Shown here: in pieces, positions 5,668-13,979 of the stretch
Position numbering within the stretch: position 1 is the first letter of the stretch
How the letters are laid out: every line of letters begins with the position of its first letter
Assembly (NCBI GenBank): GCA_937891975.1
Contig: CALAUA010000005.1
Coordinates: forward strand, 1-45,668
Reading direction: 5' to 3'
Source: an uncultured Bacteroidales bacterium
GTDB taxonomy: Bacteria; Bacteroidota; Bacteroidia; Bacteroidales; Paludibacteraceae
DNA: 45,668 nucleotides
Program-made: the position numbers and the translations under genes
The notes under the pieces: model-generated
What the model saw: only the letters and a program-made list of their open reading frames with translations
The model's database searches: none
What the model was told of the DNA's origin: nothing

Positions 5668-7662
5668 CTAATTCTGTTTCTCTACTCGGATGGCGAATCC
5701 TCCACCTGGAGCCATGTTGATGGTCAGCGGGTCGGAATGGCGATGGACGGATAGCGTGTCAATCGCAGTAGCGTATGGGTTGGTTTGCCAATCTGCTTGG
5801 GCTGCATCTTGGTAGATGATAGCTTGGTAGTCGCCCTTGCCGAGGAAGTCTGCCCATGTGATGGTGGTAGAACGTGCTTGTTCGTCGGTGACGGCACCGA
5901 TATACCAGTTGTTGGTATTACGTGCTTGGCGAGCCATGACGATATAGTCGCCTATCTGACCGTCGAGCATGATAGAACGCTCCCAATCGCATGGTACGCA
6001 GCGGATAAACTCAAACTCCTCGGGGTGCAACATATAGTTCTCTGGCAAGTCGCACGCCATTTGCAGCGGCGAATAGAGGACAACAAACAGACCCAATTGG
6101 TTGGCGAGCGTAGCATGTACGCGGGTGTTAGGATATACCGGATTATCAAAATTGAACACGCCAGGTGTATAGTCGGCCGGTCCTGCCAACATGCGGGTGA
6201 ATGGCAATACCGTGACATGCTCGCACGGACTACCTCCATCCTGACTCCATGCATTCCACTCCTGTCCGCGAATACCCTCTTGCGTCATGAGGTTGGGGTA
6301 GGTGCGTTGCAATCCCGTAGGCATCACAGGCTCATGGTTATCAATGCTGACTTGATAGGTAGCAGCGGTCTCAATCACCTTGCGATAGTGGCGTACACCA
6401 GACTGCGAGCGGTTGTATTGGATGCCATCGATGGTCTGTATGGTAGGTGCTACATAGCCCGTCTTCACGGCATGCATACCATGCTGCTGCATATAGGCAA
6501 AAGCGGTATCTAGCTGATGCTGGTAAGAGGCTGCGTTGCCCTGTGTCTCGTGGTGGAAGATGATCTGTACTCCGCGTTGATGGGCATAGTTGGTGAGGTA
6601 CTCCAGATCATAATCTGAGTAAGGGGTGGTGAAAGAGAACTGCGCCACTACGTCTGGCTTTCCCCAGTCTTCCCAACCCGTGTTCCAACCTTCTGCTAAG
6701 ACGCCACCAAAGCCATTATCGGCTGCAAAATCGATGTAGCGTTTCATATTCTCGGTGGTAGCGCCGTGAATAGGACCTTGGTGCCAGGTCATTGTTTCAA
6801 GGTGCATTCCCCACCATATACCGATAAACTTCATAGGTTTGATCCACGATGTATCCTCAATCTTACATGGCTCGTTGAGGTTGAGTAGCATGCGCGACTC
6901 CACCAGTCCGCTCAGCTCGTTGCTGAGTACCATCATGCGCCATGGTGTAGCGAAAGGTGTGGTGAGATATGCTGCATCGCCCGAGCTCCAAGGAGTGAGA
7001 TAGGTGCGTAGTTGACCATCGGCATAGTAATAGTTCTGTGCAGGATAGTCGTAGAGCGCAGCCTCGTGCATCCATGCATATAGGTTATCTCCCCATTGCA
7101 GGGTGATTGGCGAACAAACGGTGTCGATCTCGCTCATAGGGGCTGGTTGCCACAATGCCTCGTAGTATTCTGTTCTCCAAGGGATAGACCATACGGTAGG
7201 TTCCTTAGCAAACTGATAGCTGGTGCACTCGTTGATGAGCACAGTGTCTGCCATCTCAGGCAGCATGTAGCGCATGGCCCATCCGTCGTTGAAAACGCGG
7301 AAGCATACCTGCATCTCTATACCAGAGCGATGGCGCAAGAAGAGCGAGAGTTGATTGTAGTGATTGACGATATAGTGATCTTCGCCCCAGGTGGTTTCCC
7401 AAGTCTCGTTGTGCTGGTCACGTTGTGTGCGGAGCAGCGTGAAACCTTCTGAAAGGTCGGTTTGCGCGAATTGCAAACCCAGTTGGGAAGGGCGGATGAT
7501 GTCTTGTCCATTCATCGACACTTGATAGATGGGTCGGCCCATACTATCCACACTGCATGCTACGGATAGCTTGCCATCGGGGGAGGATACAGAGGCCTGT
7601 GGCTCGCATGCGCAAAATAGCATGCAGCATACTATACCCAATATAATTTGACTTTTTTTCAT
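5668..7662 (-). CDS. GH97 alpha-glucosidase-type glycoside hydrolase, lipoprotein
   Basis: The 664-residue product has a lipoprotein signal (MKKSQIILGI..LFCAC). It has the GH97 architecture: N-terminal beta-sandwich (about 25-275), (beta/alpha)8 barrel (280-560) and C-terminal beta-sheet domain. In the barrel, NHEP (Glu444), TQEG (Glu462) and RGQE (Glu468) have the spacing of the Glu residues that bind calcium and catalyse inversion in SusB; retaining GH97 members have an Asp instead. It is therefore predicted to be an inverting alpha-glucosidase releasing glucose from alpha-glucan oligosaccharides, in the periplasm or at a membrane. It is the last gene of the SusC/SusD operon, 32 bp after susD, and that gap consists of 7-nt repeats (7668-7698). 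Linkage preference cannot be read from sequence. Confidence 0.92.
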   Translation of the reverse strand: MKKSQIILGIVCCMLFCACEPQASVSSPDGKLSVACSVDSMGRPIYQVSMNGQDIIRPSQLGLQFAQTDLSEGFTLLRTQRDQHNETWETTWGEDHYIVNHYNQLSLFLRHRSGIEMQVCFRVFNDGWAMRYMLPEMADTVLINECTSYQFAKEPTVWSIPWRTEYYEALWQPAPMSEIDTVCSPITLQWGDNLYAWMHEAALYDYPAQNYYYADGQLRTYLTPWSSGDAAYLTTPFATPWRMMVLSNELSGLVESRMLLNLNEPCKIEDTSWIKPMKFIGIWWGMHLETMTWHQGPIHGATTENMKRYIDFAADNGFGGVLAEGWNTGWEDWGKPDVVAQFSFTTPYSDYDLEYLTNYAHQRGVQIIFHHETQGNAASYQHQLDTAFAYMQQHGMHAVKTGYVAPTIQTIDGIQYNRSQSGVRHYRKVIETAATYQVSIDNHEPVMPTGLQRTYPNLMTQEGIRGQEWNAWSQDGGSPCEHVTVLPFTRMLAGPADYTPGVFNFDNPVYPNTRVHATLANQLGLFVVLYSPLQMACDLPENYMLHPEEFEFIRCVPCDWERSIMLDGQIGDYIVMARQARNTNNWYIGAVTDEQARSTTITWADFLGKGDYQAIIYQDAAQADWQTNPYATAIDTLSVHRHSDPLTINMAPGGGFAIRVEKQN

Positions 7663-7667
7663 ACTTC

Positions 7668-7698
7668 TCTAAACTCTAAACACTAAACTCTAAACTAA
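7668..7698. repeat. Tandem 7-nt repeat between susD and GH97 genes
   Basis: Four heptads (CTAAACT, CTAAACA, CTAAACT, CTAAACT) fill the gap between the two genes and reach the susD stop. It is the reverse complement of the GTTTAGN units seen at 197-210 and 884-921. Confidence 0.8.
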
Positions 7699-9560
7699 AT
7701 CCCTGGATATCCCTTCGACTGGGTGATATTGCCATTGCGCTCCAATTCCAATTGTGGGATAGGTTGCACGTAGCTAGGTTCGCCTTTCCATGTGATAGGT
7801 CCGTGGGATGTTTTCTCGTAATAAGCGGCCTCCGAGTCGCCGTTTCTGAATCGACGAATATCCATCCACCATTGTCCCTCGGCGAAGAGTTCAGCCCATC
7901 GTTCGTATTTGAGTGGATCGTTGGCAAGAGGATCGTTGTCATAATAGGCACGTGTGCGGTCGCTGAGGGACTTATAGTCATACTCAGAAGCGCTATTGGG
8001 ATTCAGTCCATATGCACGGCGGTGTACCTTATTGATATACTCCAATGCGGTTGTAGGGTCGGTATCGGCTAGCAATTCGGCATAGAGTAGGTAGATATCT
8101 GCTAGTCGCACGATATAGAGGTTGCAGTTGCTTGACTCGTTGAGGCCATAAGGCGCAGCTCCCATCTCCGTACCGCGGGTGTTGGTGTATTTGCGGTGTT
8201 GCCAGCCAAGTACCTCTGGGCGGTTGTTGCACTCCGACGAGCGGTCATAGACAGTCACACGACCTTTGCCGTCGATGTATTCGTCCACATATGGTTGCCC
8301 TGCACAGAGCATGAGGCGTGGATCTACCTTCGACTTATCGCGCTTGAGTGCTAATGCTTCGGTGCGGTAGTTAGGAGTGGCAATCATGTATGGATAGTTG
8401 TCGAGTGAGCGGGTGCCACTATAGTTGTAGGATGGGTTGAAGGTGAGGCGTGGCACGGTATCGCCATAGAAATTGGCAAAACCAAAGCGCGCGATATTTT
8501 TGTCATGCACATAGTTGTTGCCCCATTGCGATGACTTCTTGGAAATGATGATATCATTCTCTTGCGTGAGAGGATCCACTTTGTCCTCTTTGCCTTTGCG
8601 GAAACGAATATCCAAATCCACATACCAAGGGGCATATACCATTGGCATACCAGAACCAGTAGTGTAGTTTTCCCATGGACCATCTTGGTTAGGATTGGAA
8701 GTCATGGTGAGCTCGTAGAGTGATTCCTCATTATGTTCGTTGGCTTCGTTGCCATAAAACATATCTGCATAGATATCATAGGATACTAATTGTTTGCTAC
8801 TATTGAGAATAATATCCTCCATAAGCGTCTTAGCCAAAGACTTATTTTCGGGGAAGATATAGAGCGATTGCATATACACTTTAGCAAGCAATCCTTTGGC
8901 TGCCCATTCGGTAGCGCGAAAAGTGTCGTCGTTGTAGCCCTCTAACAATGGTATAGCCAGCTTGAGGTCGTTGATAACAAATTGCCACGTATCCTTGACG
9001 GTGGCGCGCTCCAGCTTCAGTGCTTCTACATCGGAGATAATACGATCAATAATAGGGAATCCCAATGCATTGGCATCCAGTTCGAAGAATATCTGCGCAT
9101 GCCAATATGCCAATGCACGATTAAAGTAGCATTGTCCCAACGCATAGTCGAGTTGTTCTTGCTCGTTTTCTTTGCCATAGTTCTTGCGGTAGAACTCGAT
9201 ACCCTCAATACCTGTAGAAGCCAGTTTCATCCACTTACACAAATCGGTATAGGTGGTAGTGATATAGCGTGAATCAATACTAGTATAGTTATCTTGAGAA
9301 GTAGCACGCTCGTCGTATGAGCCATACAAGTCTGTAGTATGATCGTAGAGCCATACACCCATAGGGAACCAATAGAAGGCATACATACCGATGCTATGGC
9401 TTTGGGCGTATGCCGAAGTAACCAATTGGTCCACCTGTGCCATCGTTGCGGGGAAATTATCGGTAGATAGGGTCTGAGGGTTGGAAATGTCGAAAAAGTC
9501 GGAGCAACTGGTCAAGCCAATCAATGCTGCGAAGAATAGACTAACAAGATTCTTTTTCAT
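7695..9560 (-). CDS. susD: SusD/RagB family outer-membrane glycan-binding lipoprotein (alpha-glucan locus)
   Basis: The 621-residue product begins MKKNLVSLFFAALIGLTSC with lipidation predicted at Cys19, followed by the SusD-typical 'DFFDISNPQTLSTDNF' start. The TPR-like helices ('QCYFNRALAYWHAQIFFELDANALGFP') and the C-terminal 'DPLKYERWAELFAEGQWWMDIRRF' segment are diagnostic of SusD/RagB. It caps the SusC porin on the cell surface and binds the oligosaccharide before import. It lies 24 bp downstream of susC and upstream of the GH97 gene, so it belongs to one operon with both. Substrate is inferred from the neighbouring GH87 and GH97 enzymes. Confidence 0.95.
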   Translation of the reverse strand: MKKNLVSLFFAALIGLTSCSDFFDISNPQTLSTDNFPATMAQVDQLVTSAYAQSHSIGMYAFYWFPMGVWLYDHTTDLYGSYDERATSQDNYTSIDSRYITTTYTDLCKWMKLASTGIEGIEFYRKNYGKENEQEQLDYALGQCYFNRALAYWHAQIFFELDANALGFPIIDRIISDVEALKLERATVKDTWQFVINDLKLAIPLLEGYNDDTFRATEWAAKGLLAKVYMQSLYIFPENKSLAKTLMEDIILNSSKQLVSYDIYADMFYGNEANEHNEESLYELTMTSNPNQDGPWENYTTGSGMPMVYAPWYVDLDIRFRKGKEDKVDPLTQENDIIISKKSSQWGNNYVHDKNIARFGFANFYGDTVPRLTFNPSYNYSGTRSLDNYPYMIATPNYRTEALALKRDKSKVDPRLMLCAGQPYVDEYIDGKGRVTVYDRSSECNNRPEVLGWQHRKYTNTRGTEMGAAPYGLNESSNCNLYIVRLADIYLLYAELLADTDPTTALEYINKVHRRAYGLNPNSASEYDYKSLSDRTRAYYDNDPLANDPLKYERWAELFAEGQWWMDIRRFRNGDSEAAYYEKTSHGPITWKGEPSYVQPIPQLELERNGNITQSKGYPGI

Positions 9561-9584
9561 GACTGTAAGTATATTAGAAGTTTG

Positions 9585-12500
9585 TTAGAAAGATAAGTCA
9601 AGTCCAAATGAGTACAATCTAGAAGGCAAATAGCGATTTTGGTGATCAACATTGTACATCAAACTATTGCCGCCAATCTCAGGATCCACTCCTGAATACT
9701 GGGTGATGGTAAATAGATTTTGCGCTGAGAAATAGATGCGCAAGCGTTCCATCTTGGCTTTGCGGCTGTACTTCTGTGGTAGTGTATAACCGATGGACAG
9801 ATTTTTGAGTTTGAGGTAGTCGCCTTTTTCTACCATATATCCCGATACGGTAGAGTAGTTGCGGTTAGCAGCACCATCGCCTATGACTTTACCATCAGCA
9901 TCCAGATAACCCACACGTGGATTCTCTGTGACGGTAGTGTTGTCTTTGCCGAAGCAAGAAGTAGTGAAGATGGCTGCGGTAGTATTGTCGCTCATAAACA
10001 TGTGTGTATATGGCTTTACGAGGTTCATGATGTCGAATCCAAAAGCACCAGAGAATACCATGGATATATCGAAGCCCTTGTAAGCGACTGAAGCGTTGAT
10101 ACCCAGTGTCATCAAAGGCCATGGATTGCCAATATACTTGCGGCTAGCCGCATTGACCATGCCCTGTCCATTATCATCATAAATAAGGTCTCCTACGCCC
10201 GTATTGGCTTTTTGATAGTAGATACCAATCTCCTTGCTGTCGGCATTGAGTGGCTGTCCGTTTTCAGCATATCCGTAGGGGTGGTTAGGATTGTTTTTGC
10301 GCCATTGCTCCAGAGCGTATTGGTTGTATTCATCCACTTGCTCTTGGTTTTGGAAGATGCCAAGTACTTCATAGCCATAGAACATGGACATAGGGTGGTT
10401 GTCCTCGGTACGCGCCAATAATGGCCATGCTGCATCTAGACCCTTGTCGATGATGCTGGCACCCGGTTTGTCACCCACTTGCTTCACCATATTTTGGTTG
10501 AATGACATATTTACGCCTACGCTGTATTGTACTTCGTTGCGTTTGTCCTGCCACTGCAGCGTGATTTCGTGTCCTTGGTTCTGCACCAATCCTGCGTTGA
10601 AATATACAGGAACCGTGTTGGCAGGATCATCCGAACTGAAGTAATAGCTCATACCACTAGTGAGACATAGCGAACCCTGATAGAGCATATCGCGGGTTTG
10701 GCGGTTGTAGTAGTCATAGGTAAAGGTCAGACGATTCTTGAAGAAACCTAAATCAAGACCTATATCCGTTTGATTGACTTCTTCCCATTTGAGGTCTTCG
10801 TTACCCAAAATGGCAATCCACGCTCCTGTCTGGCCAATGGCACTATTGTCGAAAGCATGGCTCACACCACTAAGCGAATAAATAGAAGAGTACATGTATT
10901 GTGGTATATTATCGTTACCCAAAATACCCCACGATGCACGAAGTTTGGCATTGGATAGCCAATCGGATGCATTGTCCTTAATCCAACTCTCTTCGCTCAA
11001 GCGCCAACCCACATTAACAGATGGAAAGAATCCCCAACGATGTTTCTTAACAAATCGGTCGGACGCGTCTGCACGGAAGTTAGCCGTAAGCAGGTATTTG
11101 CCTTGATAATCGTAGTTGATACGGGCGAAGGCTGAGCCACGACGTTCTTGTGGAATACCATCCGATGCATCCTTGGTAGCCCCAGCTGTAGCGAGAGCGA
11201 TGGATTGAGCAATGGGAATAGAGAAACCATAACTATTGACAGAGAGGTCATAGCCGTCAAATTTCCACCACTCGGTACCCACCATGGCTTTGAAACTATG
11301 GTCGCCCCATTGTGCATCGTAGGTCAACACGCTATTGAACATGAGGCGCAAATTAGTACCCGCATACGAGTCGAGTTGTCCGCCGTCGATGCCCACTTGC
11401 ACGGGACCAAAATCTTTGTACTCGGTAAAGAATCGTTTGGAGTATGCACCCAACGTGGCAGAACCAGTGGTGTGCCATGTCAGTCCAGGAATAAATTCTA
11501 CATTCAGGTAAGCCTGTGCGTTGAGATGATAATTATTGTCTTGAATGTCGTGGTAGGCAGCTTCAAGACCTGCGAAGTTAGGACCAGATCCCACGGACAT
11601 AGGTGTCTGTGCATAATCGCCATTCTCATCAAATACTTCCGCTACGGGGACGGTGCGGAAAGGTACGGTGTGGTTGTAAATAGAAGAGTTGGTAGAAGGG
11701 TTGGACGATGTCATGGCACCATAGATAGATTCGCCAATGGTGACATGTTTGCCAATCTTATGGTCGAGGTTGGTGCGGAAGGAATAGCGCTTAGCGCGGG
11801 TGTCCATATACGTTCCCTTTTCATCCAAATAGCCGATGGATAGGAACATCTTGGTCTTTTCTCCGCCGCCACTGACCGATACGTTGTATTCTTGCTCAAT
11901 ACCCGTGCCGAACATCACGTCCATCCAATCGGTATTGGGCAGTTCGTCGATAGATGAAGCTCCCAGCACGTCGAGTGTGCTACCTATGCCCCAAATGTCG
12001 CGAGCACGTAGCCAGTCTTCGGTACCAAGAAGCTGGATATTGGATGTGATATTGCGCCATCCTACGCGCGCATTCAGATCCACTTGTGTGCGTTCGCTTT
12101 TTCCCTTTTTGGTGGTGATGAGAATCACACCGCCTGCGGCTTTCGATCCGTAGATGGCAGCCGAACCTGCATCCTTGAGCACCTCAATGCTCTCCACATC
12201 ACGCATGTTGAAGTTGAACCCAGTGGATTGCGCCACACCATCTACGACGTACAATGGCGCCATACCGTTGAGCGAACCTGCACCACGGATGAGGATGTCG
12301 GCAGACTCGCCAGGCGAACCACTACCTTTCGTTACGGTCACACCCGCTGCCATACCCTGCAACGACTCTGCCAATGACTTAGAAGAGAAATCGGCAATAT
12401 CCTGCGCAGAAACAGAGGATATAGAGCCAGTGACATCACTGCGGCGTTGGGTACCATAGCCAATGACTACCACATCGTCTAGGAGTTCGGTATCCTCGCT

Positions 12501-12785
12501 CAGTACTACGGGATAGATTGTTTTACCAGATTGGATAGTGATGGTCTCCATGCGATACCCTACATACGATATCTGGATCTTCTTGCCGTCTTCCACATCC
12601 AGAAAGAATTGACCATCTATGTCGGTCACAGTACCATTGGAGGTAGACACTTCTACGATGGTGGCTCCGATAATAGGATTACCCGCAGCGTCGGATACTG
12701 TACCTTCGATGGGCTTAGCATAGGCATGCCAACCCAAAATGAGCAGCAACAGGGTGCAGAGTGCTCTGTGCAGTGTGTGATTCAT
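9585..12785 (-). CDS. susC: SusC/RagA TonB-dependent glycan transporter (alpha-glucan locus)
   Basis: The 1066-residue product starts MNHTLHRALCTLLLLILGWHAYA; an in-frame ATG 42 codons upstream is rejected because that extension lacks a usable signal peptide and reads into the intercistronic hairpin. After the signal come a carboxypeptidase-regulatory-like domain (about 24-100, 'IEGTVSDAAGNPIIGATI'), the TonB box/plug ('DVVVIGYGTQRRSDVTGSIS'...'VYVVDGVAQ') and the 22-strand barrel ending 'LYSFGLDLSF'. It is a TonB-dependent outer-membrane importer working with the adjacent SusD lipoprotein. It follows the gene at 12895-13659 after 110 bp. Confidence 0.95.
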   Translation of the reverse strand: MNHTLHRALCTLLLLILGWHAYAKPIEGTVSDAAGNPIIGATIVEVSTSNGTVTDIDGQFFLDVEDGKKIQISYVGYRMETITIQSGKTIYPVVLSEDTELLDDVVVIGYGTQRRSDVTGSISSVSAQDIADFSSKSLAESLQGMAAGVTVTKGSGSPGESADILIRGAGSLNGMAPLYVVDGVAQSTGFNFNMRDVESIEVLKDAGSAAIYGSKAAGGVILITTKKGKSERTQVDLNARVGWRNITSNIQLLGTEDWLRARDIWGIGSTLDVLGASSIDELPNTDWMDVMFGTGIEQEYNVSVSGGGEKTKMFLSIGYLDEKGTYMDTRAKRYSFRTNLDHKIGKHVTIGESIYGAMTSSNPSTNSSIYNHTVPFRTVPVAEVFDENGDYAQTPMSVGSGPNFAGLEAAYHDIQDNNYHLNAQAYLNVEFIPGLTWHTTGSATLGAYSKRFFTEYKDFGPVQVGIDGGQLDSYAGTNLRLMFNSVLTYDAQWGDHSFKAMVGTEWWKFDGYDLSVNSYGFSIPIAQSIALATAGATKDASDGIPQERRGSAFARINYDYQGKYLLTANFRADASDRFVKKHRWGFFPSVNVGWRLSEESWIKDNASDWLSNAKLRASWGILGNDNIPQYMYSSIYSLSGVSHAFDNSAIGQTGAWIAILGNEDLKWEEVNQTDIGLDLGFFKNRLTFTYDYYNRQTRDMLYQGSLCLTSGMSYYFSSDDPANTVPVYFNAGLVQNQGHEITLQWQDKRNEVQYSVGVNMSFNQNMVKQVGDKPGASIIDKGLDAAWPLLARTEDNHPMSMFYGYEVLGIFQNQEQVDEYNQYALEQWRKNNPNHPYGYAENGQPLNADSKEIGIYYQKANTGVGDLIYDDNGQGMVNAASRKYIGNPWPLMTLGINASVAYKGFDISMVFSGAFGFDIMNLVKPYTHMFMSDNTTAAIFTTSCFGKDNTTVTENPRVGYLDADGKVIGDGAANRNYSTVSGYMVEKGDYLKLKNLSIGYTLPQKYSRKAKMERLRIYFSAQNLFTITQYSGVDPEIGGNSLMYNVDHQNRYLPSRLYSFGLDLSF

Positions 12786-12848
12786 GCGATAAGGGATATA
12801 TGAGTTGAACAATACGCGCGGGTAGCCCGCACATAGAATAAATAGGAT

Positions 12849-12875
12849 AATCGGGGCGGTGGTACCGCCCCGATT
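12849..12875 (-). promoter_or_regulatory. Intercistronic hairpin upstream of susC
   Basis: AATCGGGGCGGT and ACCGCCCCGATT form a perfect 12-bp stem with a 3-nt loop, between the first gene of the operon and susC. There is no long T run, so it is more likely to adjust expression of the first gene relative to susC (partial termination or 3'-end protection) than to end the transcript. Confidence 0.65.
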
Positions 12876-12894
12876 GATAGAATAGAATGTCAGA

Positions 12895-13659
12895 TTACTT
12901 AACTTGTGCACCCAAAGCGTTGTACTTCACGCCATTGTGCATGATGTACATTTGGCCGTTCTCGATGAACTTAGCACCTTGTTGCTTAACTTCAACGTTC
13001 TCTACGGCAGTTGTAGAAGCATCTACGCAAGGAGCTGCATAGCCCTTCTCGCCACTACCATAGATGCCCTCTTCGTAATCATCTGCATAGAACTCAGCAG
13101 AGGTCTTGGTGCCTGTATAAGGAGCGAATGCGAACAAGCAGTCAGAACCTGCAACTTTGGTTTCATCCACATTTTGATCTGCCCACATCCACCATCCTGC
13201 ACCTGGGTTATCCTCGGTATATTCGAAACCGAAAATTTGAGCGCTAACATAGAGCACAGAATCAGTCTTCAATACGTCAACTAGTACACTTTGGTCTGGA
13301 AAGAGTTGTACATAGTTTACGGTCATACCCCAGATATTGCCTTTTATTTGTTTCATACGAGCAGTAACATCAGGTGTAGGACCTACATTTGTCCATTTGT
13401 TGATAGCAATACCACGGCTAGCACCTTCAGCAACTGGAGTACCTTTGAGGAAGTCCTCTAACCATGTACCTGTAACATCCACAGCAAAAGTAAAGGTCTC
13501 ATCTGCTTCCATATCGTTGGCAGCAGCGAATTGATCAGCCTGGCAGTCATACTTCACGATGTAGCGACCATCGGCACCTACTGGGTTGTTCAATGTGTGT
13601 TGAGCCATTGCGCCCATGCCCATAAGAGCGGCAGCAAGAATAAGAGTAAATTTTTTCAT
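12895..13659 (-). CDS. Secreted protein of unknown function with type IX-like C-terminal tail
   Basis: The 254-residue product has a signal peptide (MKKFTLILAAALMGMGAMAQ), a body of about 200 residues with many aromatic and acidic residues (GAGWWMWADQNVDETK around 150) and a C-terminal tail 'TTAVENVEVKQQ..KFIENGQ' ending in 'YIMHNGVKYNALGAQVK'. That ending is nearly identical to the tail of the 22734-23579 product and resembles vestigial type IX sorting tails (Por_Secre_tail). It is the first gene of the SusC/SusD operon, just behind its promoter, so it is made with the import machinery; a surface glycan-binding role is plausible. No known carbohydrate-binding family is recognised. Confidence 0.75.
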   Translation of the reverse strand: MKKFTLILAAALMGMGAMAQHTLNNPVGADGRYIVKYDCQADQFAAANDMEADETFTFAVDVTGTWLEDFLKGTPVAEGASRGIAINKWTNVGPTPDVTARMKQIKGNIWGMTVNYVQLFPDQSVLVDVLKTDSVLYVSAQIFGFEYTEDNPGAGWWMWADQNVDETKVAGSDCLFAFAPYTGTKTSAEFYADDYEEGIYGSGEKGYAAPCVDASTTAVENVEVKQQGAKFIENGQMYIMHNGVKYNALGAQVK

Positions 13660-13725
13660 TGTGTTGATAATTTAAAAGGTTAATAATTGTGTTTTAGACA
13701 AGCTAAATTTTGTCTTTTGACGATG

Positions 13726-13757
13726 CAAAGTTATAAGTATTTTGTCGGTTTGTCAAA
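13726..13757 (-). promoter_or_regulatory. Promoter of the minus operon (secreted protein-susC-susD-GH97)
   Basis: On the minus strand TTTG (13757-13754) and TAACTTTG (13733-13726) are separated by 20 bp, an exact Bacteroidetes promoter. The leader to the ATG at 13659 would be about 60 nt. Confidence 0.75.
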
Positions 13758-13802
13758 TAATATAATAAAAATATGGATAAAAATGCGATGATATATATAT
13801 AC

Positions 13803-13822
13803 TATTATTCTTAAGAATAATA
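13803..13822. promoter_or_regulatory. Candidate operator: perfect 20-bp palindrome
   Basis: TATTATTCTTAAGAATAATA is a perfect inverted repeat midway between the divergent promoters, about 46 bp upstream of the minus -33 box. It is a natural binding site candidate for the SusR-like regulator encoded by the plus operon; this is inference from position and symmetry. Confidence 0.5.
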
Positions 13823-13937
13823 ATCTATTTTTTTGTTCAGAAAAAAATATAGATACTTTATAAATTAAAAATATATTATTCCTATCTAAATCGGTAGTTT
13901 ATTTAACCTCTAATTTTTCTATTTCAAAAAAAAGCAG

Positions 13938-13945
13938 TACCTTTG
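13938..13945 (+). promoter_or_regulatory. -7 box of the GH87-regulator operon
   Basis: TACCTTTG lies 35 bp before the ATG at 13980. The -33 region is only T-rich without a clear TTTG, compatible with a promoter needing an activator. Confidence 0.6.
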
Positions 13946-13979
13946 CCCTTGTGAAACAATAATCTATCATTTTACTCGT

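Larger units (their letters stand above)
13660..13979. other. Divergent regulatory region of the alpha-glucan locus
   Basis: This 320-bp AT-rich region separates the minus operon from the plus operon. It holds a consensus promoter for each direction (13726-13757 and 13938-13945) and a perfect 20-bp palindrome between them. No small gene is visible in it. Confidence 0.75.

Noticed and set aside
12786..12911. Longer start for the alpha-glucan susC (42 extra codons)
   Set aside because: The extension overlaps the intercistronic hairpin and has no signal peptide, while MNHTLHRALC at 12785 gives a normal one.
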